47,372 nucleotides of DNA from contig NZ_JAKSXX010000218.1 of assembly GCF_022829385.1 (NCBI RefSeq), positions 1 through 47,372 on the forward strand, read 5' to 3'. Positions within the stretch are counted from its first letter, which is position 1. Every line of letters starts with the position of its first letter. Of this stretch, positions 7,998 through 15,463 are shown one piece after another. Source of the DNA: Methylobacterium sp. J-070 (GTDB taxonomy: Bacteria; Pseudomonadota; Alphaproteobacteria; Rhizobiales; Beijerinckiaceae). The notes beneath the pieces were generated by a model. That model had not been told where the DNA came from. It ran no database searches and saw nothing but the letters and a program-made list of their open reading frames with translations. Position numbers and translations under genes: made by a program.

Positions 7998-8085
7998 GGG
8001 CCGGCCGTTCCGCAGCGCGCCCGCCCGCCGGGCCGCGCCCATCCGCGCGCCGTGGCCGCGCCCGCAGGGAGGCCGTGAGGCCGTG

Positions 8086-8352
8086 ATGCTACTGCTCGAC
8101 GGTTTCTGGCCGGGTCTCGCCGGGGCGGGGGCGCTCGGCCTCGTGATCGGGGGGCTCGCGGGCTGGCCGGACCGGTACGGCGTGCCCCTCGGCCTGTTCG
8201 TGCTGGCGGGGCTGCTGGCGGCGGCGGCCCTGGCCGAGGCCGTGCCGGGGGTGCCCGGCCTCTGGCTGGAGACGGCCGCGCTGATCCTGCCGCCCTACCT
8301 CGCCGGCTGCACGATCGGGGCGCTGGGGCGGCGGCTCGCCGCCAGGGGCTGA
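8086..8352 (+). CDS. Small multi-helix membrane protein
   Basis: This is an 88-residue protein with about three hydrophobic helices: residues 9-26 (GLAGAGALGLVIGGLAG), 34-52 (LGLFVLAGLLAAAALAE) and 62-80. A GGGAGG ribosome site precedes it. A GTG one codon before the ATG is an equally possible start. It follows the OmpA-like gene by 88 bases on the same strand and could be co-transcribed with it. Function unknown, most likely an inner-membrane protein. Confidence 0.6.
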   Translation: MLLLDGFWPGLAGAGALGLVIGGLAGWPDRYGVPLGLFVLAGLLAAAALAEAVPGVPGLWLETAALILPPYLAGCTIGALGRRLAARG

Positions 8353-8463
8353 GCGCCCGGCCGGGGAGGGGGTTCGGCGACCGGTCCGGGAACCGGAGCG
8401 CGGCCTGCCGGCGTTGCCCCCGCATGCAGGGCCCGACGCCCACCCCGAACCGACGAGGCCGCC

Positions 8464-8661
8464 ATGTCCCCGACCGATCGCACGCCCCGCCCGGCGGAAC
8501 GCCGCGCCGCCCTCCGCCTGCCGCGCCCCCGGGCCGGCGCCGCCGCCACCGGCCTGTTCCTGGCCGCCCTCGCCCTCTCGGCCGCCACGATGCCGCTGAC
8601 CGAACCCGCGGGCCCGGCCTCCGGCGCGGCGCAGGCGACCCCGGCCGGCCCGGCCCGCTGA
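8464..8661 (+). CDS. Small hypothetical protein with one hydrophobic segment
   Basis: This 65-residue reading frame has an Arg/Pro-rich N-terminus and a single hydrophobic helix (about 26-43, GAAATGLFLAALALSAAT), then a short Pro/Ala tail. GACGAGG lies before the ATG. It could be a single-pass or secreted peptide. The composition is what random GC-rich DNA also gives, so it is a modest call. Confidence 0.4.
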   Translation: MSPTDRTPRPAERRAALRLPRPRAGAAATGLFLAALALSAATMPLTEPAGPASGAAQATPAGPAR

Positions 8662-8768
8662 GGACGACCGCGCGGATCGGCGGCGGGCCCCGCGGACCGA
8701 GGCAACCCGGACCCGCCCCGGATTGTTGTCCGCCCGGGCCTGGAGCGAGGCTCTGCGGGGAGGGGGCC

Positions 8769-9479
8769 ATGGGACTTCTGGAATCGGCGATCGGCGGCGT
8801 GCTCGGTCAGGTGTTCGGCGGCCAGAGGCAGGGCTCCGGGGGGATGTCGCCCCTGGTGAAGGCCCTGCTGATGCTGCTGCTGGCCAAGGGCGCCAGCGGC
8901 GGCTTCGGCGACATCTTCGGGCGCGGCCGCCAGGGCGAGCCGGGGCCCGAGGCCGACCGCTCCGGCGGCGCCGGCCCCTACGGCCGCGATCCGGGCCAGC
9001 ACCCCGCCGATGCCGGCGGGCGCGGCGACCCGGGCGACATCGGCGGCTTCGACCAGTCCGGCCAGCGCCGGGACACCGGCCCCGTGGATCCGTCCCTGCC
9101 GCCCGGCGATTTTTCGGACCTGTCCGGCATGCTCGACGGCCCGGGCCGGACCGGCGCCGCCCCGGCGCATCAGGACAGCTTCGGGCCGGGGGATGGAGAG
9201 GGCGATCTGGGCGGCCTCGACGGCCTGGTCGACCGCTTCCGCCAGGGGGGCCTCGGCGACGTGATCGACTCCTGGATCGGCCACGGCAGCAACCGCCCGG
9301 TGGCTCCGGCCCAGCTCGCCCAGGCGCTCGGCCCCGACACCCTCGACACCCTCCAGAGCCAGACCGGGATGGACCGCGAGACGCTTCTGTCCCAGTTGGC
9401 TCAGGCGCTGCCGGAGGTGGTGCACACGCTCACCCCGCAGGGGCGGGTGCCGGGGGCGGAGGAGCGGCGGGGGTGGTAA
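8769..9479 (+). CDS. YidB / DUF937 family protein
   Basis: This is a 236-residue protein of the YidB family (DUF937). The N-terminal part is characteristic: GLLESAIGGVLGQVFGG, then MSPLVKALLMLLLAKG (about residues 27-42). The C-terminal half holds the GGLDGLVDRFRQGGLGDVI and SWIGHGSNRPVAPAQLAQAL motifs, followed by two short helices with LLSQLAQALPEVVHTLTPQG. Between the two parts lies a Gly/Asp/Pro-rich linker of about 90 residues, longer than in typical YidB (about 130 residues in all). A GGGGAGGGGG run precedes the ATG. The family's biological role is not established. Confidence 0.85.
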   Translation: MGLLESAIGGVLGQVFGGQRQGSGGMSPLVKALLMLLLAKGASGGFGDIFGRGRQGEPGPEADRSGGAGPYGRDPGQHPADAGGRGDPGDIGGFDQSGQRRDTGPVDPSLPPGDFSDLSGMLDGPGRTGAAPAHQDSFGPGDGEGDLGGLDGLVDRFRQGGLGDVIDSWIGHGSNRPVAPAQLAQALGPDTLDTLQSQTGMDRETLLSQLAQALPEVVHTLTPQGRVPGAEERRGW

Positions 9480-9750
9480 GAACCGTCGCCGCGCGGCCCT
9501 GCGCTCACAGGTGACGCGCGGTACGCCGCAAAAGATTAGTGCCTGTAGAGCGATTGATCTTGTATTATCGGTTAAATACCGATCTTTACTCGTGAAGAAC
9601 GGAGTTTTCGCATCCTGAGGCGCTGCGCCACGGCCTCGAAGAGGGCCTTCCGGTAGTCCCGAGACGCCTGGAGGCCCCTTTAGGAAAGCGTCAGCCTTTT
9701 GCTGTCGCACCATCGATCCCAGATCACGGGACCCCATACGGCATCGCGTA
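9480..9750. other. Non-coding stretch with hairpin at edge of accessory patch
   Basis: I see no gene here. Base composition around 9530-9620 is markedly more A+T-rich than the flanks. The stem-loop at 9567-9583 is the only clear structure. The interval lies between the downstream ends of two convergent genes, YidB and the DUF6883 protein. Confidence 0.45.
9567..9583. terminator. Small stem-loop, possible bidirectional terminator
   Basis: Perfect 6-base arms ATCGGT / ACCGAT surround TAAAT, followed on the plus strand by CTTTACT. It sits between the convergent yidB-like and DUF6883 genes, so a terminator role is plausible. The stem is short and the T-tract weak. Confidence 0.3.
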
Positions 9751-10068
9751 TCAGGGCCGCCAGGGATAGGCAGTCAGGAAGCGCATCTCGGTGGCGCTCG
9801 TCGCCTCCCAGACGCTGCGCAAGGAGATGTCGCGGCCATCTGGTGCCGTCATGAGTCCCTCGAATACGCGACGCAAGAGGCCGATGGGGCGGACTACGGC
9901 ACGTCCCGGCCAGTGGTCGCGCGCGTGTTTCACCAGATCCGCGGCGAGCCGTTGTGGCTCCGCCGCCGTATAGCCGAATCCAAGCAGATACCTGGCCTTG
10001 GATGCACCGTCCGTGTGCGATGGGTTTAGCAGGTAGCTGTGACGATCTTGGGCCATTCGACGGTCCAT
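9751..10068 (-). CDS. DUF6883-like protein
   Basis: This is a soluble protein of about 105 residues. It carries the pattern I associate with DUF6883: an N-terminal LLNPSHTDGASKARYLLGFG segment, a central helix (LAADLVKHARDHWPG) and a C-terminal part ending TEMRFLTAYPW. I place the start at the ATG at 10068 (MDRRMAQ); an in-frame ATG at 10056 is the alternative. The longer frame would overlap the upstream gene in another frame and is not protein-like. It lies 22 bases downstream of the DUF4926-like gene on the same strand, so the two likely form an operon. From memory, these two families often occur side by side in other bacteria. The biochemical role is unknown. Base use here is less GC-skewed than in neighbouring core genes. 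Confidence 0.7.
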   Translation of the reverse strand: MDRRMAQDRHSYLLNPSHTDGASKARYLLGFGYTAAEPQRLAADLVKHARDHWPGRAVVRPIGLLRRVFEGLMTAPDGRDISLRSVWEATSATEMRFLTAYPWRP

Positions 10069-10090
10069 ATGATCGCTTCGCCGTCCTCGG

Positions 10091-10342
10091 TCACACCGGG
10101 GCGCGCTCGACCAATCGGATGTCCTTCGGTCGTACGGTCGCCAGGGCGCCGACCGGGGTCGGAAACTCGACGACGTAGGCCTCACCGCCGCGATAGACGC
10201 TGATGATCGTGCCTTCCGTCCCGGCCGCCAGCACATCGCCGTCGTCGCTGATGGCAGCAGCCGTCAGCGCTACCCGATCCAGATCTTGAAGATCCGCTCG
10301 TGGCTCTACCTGTCGAAACTGGTAGGCAAATTCCAACCTCAT
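10091..10342 (-). CDS. DUF4926-like protein
   Basis: This is a small beta-rich protein of about 83 residues. It resembles DUF4926: a leading LQDLDRVALTAA segment, a GTEGTIISVYRGGEAYVVEF core with the conserved G-T-I turn and V-E-F strand, and a closing ATVRPKDIRLV. The ATG at 10342 (MRLEFAYQF) is preferred; the only upstream start is a TTG at 10399. No strong Shine-Dalgarno is visible. It is followed closely by the DUF6883-like gene. The fold resembles small SH3-like barrels, but no activity is known. The pair stands alone between core genes (yidB and fabF), which suggests acquisition by transfer. Confidence 0.7.
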   Translation of the reverse strand: MRLEFAYQFRQVEPRADLQDLDRVALTAAAISDDGDVLAAGTEGTIISVYRGGEAYVVEFPTPVGALATVRPKDIRLVERAPV

Positions 10343-10455
10343 GGCATCATGATAGGCGTGCCACGGGATTACGCAACCGGGACGCCCAGAGTCGAGCAAA
10401 AGACGATCAGACCGTCTTGCCCGATCATGCCTTCACGCGCTGAAGATCTTCCCGG

Positions 10456-11721
<1,266 letters not shown>

Positions 11722-11774
11722 AGCACTCGTCCCGTCTTGAAGCGCGTTCCCGCCGCCCACCGGCGCCGGACCCC

Positions 11775-11798
11775 AGGCCGTCTCTGAGGCCGTCTCTG
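11775..11798. repeat. 12-bp perfect tandem duplication
   Basis: AGGCCGTCTCTG occurs twice in direct succession in the leader between acpP and fabF. Flanking CCCC and GGGG extend it into a partly palindromic block. It is probably a recent slippage duplication, and its effect on fabF expression is unknown. Confidence 0.6.
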
Positions 11799-11893
11799 GG
11801 GCCCCGTGGGGGCCGGCGCGCATCGTCTACAACCGCCGAAGGCGGATTCGGTCCCAGGGGGACCGATCACGCCTGCGAGCCTCAAACGCATAA

Positions 11894-11926
11894 CGGCGCG
11901 GGGGCTGTTCCGCCTCGCCCGCGCCG
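11894..11926 (-). terminator. Hairpin downstream of acpP, terminator or attenuator
   Basis: Perfect 9-base arms CGGCGCGGG / CCCGCGCCG enclose a 15-base loop, starting 24 bases past the acpP stop. On the minus strand the stem is followed by TTATGCGTTTG, a weak T-rich tail. It could end most acpP transcripts, which would help explain the high acpP-to-fabF ratio cells need. That role is inferred. Confidence 0.5.
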
Positions 11927-11950
11927 CGTGAATCGAAAGGTCCCGGCGCC

Positions 11951-12190
11951 TCAGGCGGCGGAGTTCTTCTCCAGGAACTTCACGGCGTCGCCGACCGTCT
12001 GGATCGTCTCGGCCGCGTCGTCCGGGATCTCGACGTTGAACTCCTCCTCGAAGGCCATCACCAGCTCGACCGTGTCGAGGCTGTCGGCACCGAGGTCGTC
12101 GATGAAGTTGGCGCTCTCGACCACCTTCTCGGGCTCGACGCCCAGGTGCTCGACGACGATCTTCTTCACGCGCTCAGCGATATCGCTCAT
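11951..12190 (-). CDS. acpP: Acyl carrier protein
   Basis: This 79-residue acidic four-helix protein carries growing acyl chains on a phosphopantetheine arm. The attachment serine is Ser37 in the invariant DSL motif (GADSLDTVEL). The remaining sequence (DIAERVKKIVVEHLGVE, FIDDLGADSLD, FEEEFNVEIPDDAAETI) is canonical. The ATG at 12190 is the conserved start. The gene is part of the cluster fabD-fabG-acpP-fabF, 319 bases after fabG. That gap is long enough for its own promoter, as is usual for this highly expressed gene. Confidence 0.98.
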   Translation of the reverse strand: MSDIAERVKKIVVEHLGVEPEKVVESANFIDDLGADSLDTVELVMAFEEEFNVEIPDDAAETIQTVGDAVKFLEKNSAA

Positions 12191-12509
12191 CGGTCTTCCG
12201 TCCTCGTCCTTTTGGTCTGTCAAACGTCTCGGGGTGGTGCCGTGGCCGCGTCGCGCCCCTGCGGGCTTGTTGACGGGCCGGTGACCGATCGCGCGTGCTT
12301 CGAGGTGAACCGGCGAGGCGAACCGTGATGCCCCCGCCGGGAGGCCTTGGACTGAAAACCCGCTGAACCGTCAACCCCCTGTGCGGCTGCGGGGGGTTGG
12401 TAGCACAGGGCTCCCGCCCTGGCGAGGGGCCGTTCAGAAACCCTTCATGGGTGTGGCACTTGCGTGTCGTCGGGCCGATTCGCGCCCGGCCGAGACCAGT
12501 ATACGCGGT
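12191..12509. other. fabG-acpP intergenic region
   Basis: No gene is seen. It contains a GC-rich stem-loop (12372-12399). On the minus strand a TTGACG (12374-12369) is a possible -35 element for acpP, but the -10 match 17 bases on is poor. The region nearest acpP carries its leader. Confidence 0.4.
12372..12399 (-). terminator. Stem-loop between fabG and acpP
   Basis: Eight-base arms CAACCCCC / GGGGGTTG enclose a 12-base loop. It lies 110 bases past the fabG stop on the minus strand. It could partly terminate fabDG transcripts or belong to the acpP promoter region. There is no clear T-tract. Confidence 0.35.
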
Positions 12510-13247
12510 CTAGTACATCGCCATGCCGCCGTTCACGTGCAGCGTGTGGCCGGTGACGTAGCCGGCCTCCGCAGAGGCGAGGTAGAGGCAGGCCGCCGCC
12601 ACCTCGGCGCCCTCGCCGAGGCGCCCGGCCGGCACCCGGGCCAGGATGGTCTCCCGCTGCTTCTCGTTCAGCGCGTCGGTCATGGGCGAGCGGATGAAGC
12701 CCGGCGCCACGCAGTTGACCGTGATCCCGCGCGAGGCGACCTCGGCGGCGAGCGCCTTGGTCAGGCCCACGAGCCCGGCCTTGGCGGCGGCGTAGTTGCC
12801 CTGGCCCGGATTGCCGGTGTTGCCGACCACCGAGCCGATGTTGACGATCCGCCCGAAGCGGCGGCGCATCATGCCCCGCACGGCGGCCCGCGACAGGCGG
12901 AAGGCCGCGGTGAGGTTGACCGAGAGCACCTGCTCCCACTCCTCGTCCTTCATCCGCATGAACAGGTTGTCCCGGGTGATCCCGGCATTGTTCACCAGGA
13001 TGTCCAGGGGGCCGATCGCCGCCTCGGCGGCCGGCACGAGGCCCTCCACGGAGGTCGCGTCGGCGAGGTCCGCCGCCACGGGGCTCGCGCGGTCGCCGAG
13101 TTCGGCCGCCAGCGCCTCCAGGGCCTCCGGGCGCGTGCCCGAGAGCGCCACGGTGGCTCCCTGGGCGTGAAGCCCCCGGGCGATCGCCCGGCCGAGGCCG
13201 CCGGTGGCGCCGGTGACGAGGGCCTTGCGGCCGGAGAGATCGAACAT
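12510..13247 (-). CDS. fabG: 3-oxoacyl-[ACP] reductase
   Basis: This 245-residue short-chain dehydrogenase reduces 3-oxoacyl-ACP with NADPH in the fatty-acid cycle. The Rossmann glycine motif is TGATGGLGRAIA (residues 12-23), the NNAG motif follows strand 4 (VNNAGITRDNLFMRM), and the catalytic Ser (IVNIGSVVG) and Tyr/Lys (NYAAAKAG) are present. The C-terminus VTGHTLHVNGGMAMY is typical of FabG. The ATG at 13247 has AGGAT upstream. It starts 17 bases after the fabD stop, so the two are co-transcribed. Confidence 0.97.
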   Translation of the reverse strand: MFDLSGRKALVTGATGGLGRAIARGLHAQGATVALSGTRPEALEALAAELGDRASPVAADLADATSVEGLVPAAEAAIGPLDILVNNAGITRDNLFMRMKDEEWEQVLSVNLTAAFRLSRAAVRGMMRRRFGRIVNIGSVVGNTGNPGQGNYAAAKAGLVGLTKALAAEVASRGITVNCVAPGFIRSPMTDALNEKQRETILARVPAGRLGEGAEVAAACLYLASAEAGYVTGHTLHVNGGMAMY

Positions 13248-13264
13248 GCGAAGATCCTCTGCAG

Positions 13265-14206
13265 TCAGAGCGCGAAGGCGGCGACGTCCGCGGGCGTGCC
13301 GATCGCGGTCGCCGACGCCTCCGGCGCGATGCGTTTGACGAGGCCGGTGAGCACCTTGCCGGCGCCGAGTTCGTAGAACCGGTCGACGCCCGCGGCCGCC
13401 ATGGCGGCGACGCTCTCGCGCCAGCGCACCGTCCCGGTGACCTGCGCGACCAGGGCGCTGCGGATCGCCTCCGGGTCGGCGACCGGGGCCGCCAGGACGT
13501 TGGCGTAGAGCGCGACGCGCGGCGCCGTCAGTTCGACGGCGGCGAGCGCCCGGGCCATGGCCTCGGCGGCGGGGGCCATCAGGCGGCAGTGGAACGGCGC
13601 CGAGACGTTGAGCATCACGGCGCGCTTGATCCCGCGGGCGGTGGCGATGCCGATCGCCCGCTCCACCGCCGGCCGGTCGCCCGAGAGCACCACCTGGCCG
13701 CCGCCGTTGTCGTTGGCGACGTCGCAGACCGCGCCGCCGGATTCCTGCACGGCCGCCTCGGCCACCGACCGGGCGGTGTCGAGGTCGGTGCCGATCAGCG
13801 CCGCCATGGCGCCGGCGCCGGGAGCGACCGCCTCCTGCATCGCCGCGCCGCGCAGGTGCAGCAGCCGGGCGGCGTCGGCGACCGACAGGCTGCCGGCGGC
13901 CGCGAGCGCCGCGTATTCGCCGAGCGAATGCCCGGCCACGCAGGCCACGTCGCGGGTCAAGTCGAGGCCGCGCTCGGCCTCCAGCACGCGCAGGGCCGCG
14001 AGGCTCGCCGCCATCAGGGCCGGCTGGGCGTTGGTGGTGAGGGTCAGCTCCTCGGCCGGCCCCTCGAACATCAGCCGCGACAGGTTCCGGCCCAGGGCGG
14101 AATCGACCTCGTCGAGCACGGAGCGGGCCTGCGGGAACGCCTCGGCGAGCCCCTTGGCCATGCCGACGGCCTGGCTGCCCTGGCCGGGAAAGATGAGTGC
14201 GCGCAT
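13265..14206 (-). CDS. fabD: Malonyl-CoA:ACP transacylase
   Basis: This 313-residue enzyme transfers malonyl from CoA to acyl carrier protein, feeding FabF. The N-terminal FPGQGSQAVGMAKGL, the nucleophile elbow GHSLGEYAAL (Ser94) and the catalytic His in SAPFHCRLM identify it clearly. Length fits the family (about 310). The ATG at 14206 (MRALIFPGQGSQ) is the conserved start; upstream in-frame sequence is Arg-rich and non-homologous. It is the first gene of the fabD-fabG(-acpP-fabF) cluster, and its promoter must lie in 14207-14500. Confidence 0.96.
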   Translation of the reverse strand: MRALIFPGQGSQAVGMAKGLAEAFPQARSVLDEVDSALGRNLSRLMFEGPAEELTLTTNAQPALMAASLAALRVLEAERGLDLTRDVACVAGHSLGEYAALAAAGSLSVADAARLLHLRGAAMQEAVAPGAGAMAALIGTDLDTARSVAEAAVQESGGAVCDVANDNGGGQVVLSGDRPAVERAIGIATARGIKRAVMLNVSAPFHCRLMAPAAEAMARALAAVELTAPRVALYANVLAAPVADPEAIRSALVAQVTGTVRWRESVAAMAAAGVDRFYELGAGKVLTGLVKRIAPEASATAIGTPADVAAFAL

Positions 14207-14506
14207 GTCCCGACGGCGGCGCCTCGACGCCGCCCCTCTCGACCTGTTGCGAAGGAACGGGGCCGAGTCGCACCGGTGACGGCGGGTGTCAACGATGCGG
14301 CGCACAATCCGTCGCGGGCCGTCGCGGGGCCGCTTCGCGCGGCGGCGCCCGGCACGGAAGCGCCGGGCAGGATCGCGCCCGGGGCCGATTGACAGGGCGC
14401 GGGCCCGGAGTCCGAGTCGGGCGGATCAACCCGAGTCGGGCGCGACGCGGACCCGGTCGATGCAGTCGAGCGCGGCCCGTCCTCCCCGGAACCCGCCACC
14501 GAGGCG
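14207..14506. other. Gene-free interval upstream of fabD
   Basis: I see no intact gene here. It separates fabD from the oppositely oriented TRAP-protein-like fragment and should contain the fab promoter. The short direct duplicate GAGTCGGGCG (about 14412 and 14433) is the only repeat noted. Confidence 0.4.
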
Positions 14507-14809
14507 GTGATGGAGGCGGCGGGGGCGACGGCCGCGTTCCTGCCCTCCGGCGACGGCGGCGCGGGACGCAGGCTCTGGGACGACCTCAGGCATTTCACCG
14601 CGATCAACGACACGATGCAGATCTCCCTCGCCTTCGTCAGCGCCGACGCCTTCGCGGCGTTGCCCGCCGAACGGCAACGACAGGTGCTCGAAGCGGCCCG
14701 CGAGACCGAGCGCGATCAGGTCGCGCTGCTTCAGGGCCGGACCGAGGGGAACTCCGGCGCGGTGACGGCGCAACCCGCTCTGCTTGTTGCACAACGGCAT
14801 TCCGTGTAA
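14507..14809 (+). pseudogene. Fragment resembling C-terminus of a TRAP substrate-binding protein
   Basis: Residues about 23-75 of this 100-codon frame read RLWDDLRHFTAINDTMQISL, then FVSADAFAALPAERQRQVLE and AARETERDQ. This closely resembles the last part of DctP-type periplasmic substrate-binding proteins, where a helix 'aLP.e.q..v.eAA.e' follows a 'vsk..f' strand. Intact DctP proteins are about 330 residues and need a signal peptide, and neither is present. No upstream frame continues the homology, and no TRAP permease genes (dctQ/dctM) are nearby. The tail after residue 78 looks degraded. I read it as a 5'-deleted remnant; it could alternatively be a small expressed gene of unknown function. 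Confidence 0.4.
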
Positions 14810-14862
14810 GGATGCGGCCACACCCGACATCACCCGTCGCTCAAGTTGAGGAGCCGCCCCGC

Positions 14863-15273
14863 ATGGCGCGCGTCACCGTCGAAGATTGCATCGAGAAGGT
14901 CGAGAACCGGTTCGAGCTGGTGCTGCTGGCGAGCCACCGGGCGCGCCTGCTCGCCGCCGGCGCCCCCCTCACCATCGACCGCGACCGCGACAAGAACCCG
15001 GTCGTGGCCCTGCGCGAGATCGGCGACGAGACGATCACCGCCGACGACCTCAAGGAACAGCTGATCCACTCGATGCAGAAATACGTCGAGGTCGATGAGC
15101 CGGAGGCCGAGACCGTGCCGCTGCTGTCGAGCTCGCCGGCCGCCGCCGCGGTGGCGCCGCAATCCTCCAGCGACGACGCGGCGGTCCAGTTCGACCGCAT
15201 GAGCGAAGAAGATCTGCTGCGCGGCCTCGAGAACCTCGCCCCGCCGGTCGAGACCGACGACGAGGGCGAGTGA
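14863..15273 (+). CDS. rpoZ: RNA polymerase omega subunit
   Basis: This is the 136-residue omega subunit, which helps assemble RNA polymerase and, in many bacteria, contributes to the (p)ppGpp site. The start MARVTVEDCIEKVENRFELV and the segment RDKNPVVALREIGDETITAD are diagnostic. The C-terminal 60 residues are an Ala/Ser/Asp-rich alphaproteobacterial extension ending in an acidic tail. TGAGGAG precedes the ATG. It lies 190 bases upstream of rsh on the same strand, the classic rpoZ-spoT/rsh pairing that links the polymerase and its alarmone. Confidence 0.97.
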   Translation: MARVTVEDCIEKVENRFELVLLASHRARLLAAGAPLTIDRDRDKNPVVALREIGDETITADDLKEQLIHSMQKYVEVDEPEAETVPLLSSSPAAAAVAPQSSSDDAAVQFDRMSEEDLLRGLENLAPPVETDDEGE

Positions 15274-15463
15274 GCCCGGCCGCGTGGGTCTCGACACGCA
15301 CGAGCTGAGTGAATCCGGACCCGGCGGAGACGCCGGGTTCTCTCGTTCCGAGCCCGCGGCGGCCTCCCCGCCAGGGGGGGCTGGCGCGGACGCCGCCGTT
15401 GCGGAACAATCGCGCGTGATCCGGACACCGCGCGCCCCCCAGGACCCGACCCCGTCCCGGCGG

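Noticed and set aside
5937..8042. A 701-codon minus-strand frame opposite the OmpA-like gene
   Set aside because: It is an antisense shadow. The plus strand has the export segment and domain patterns.
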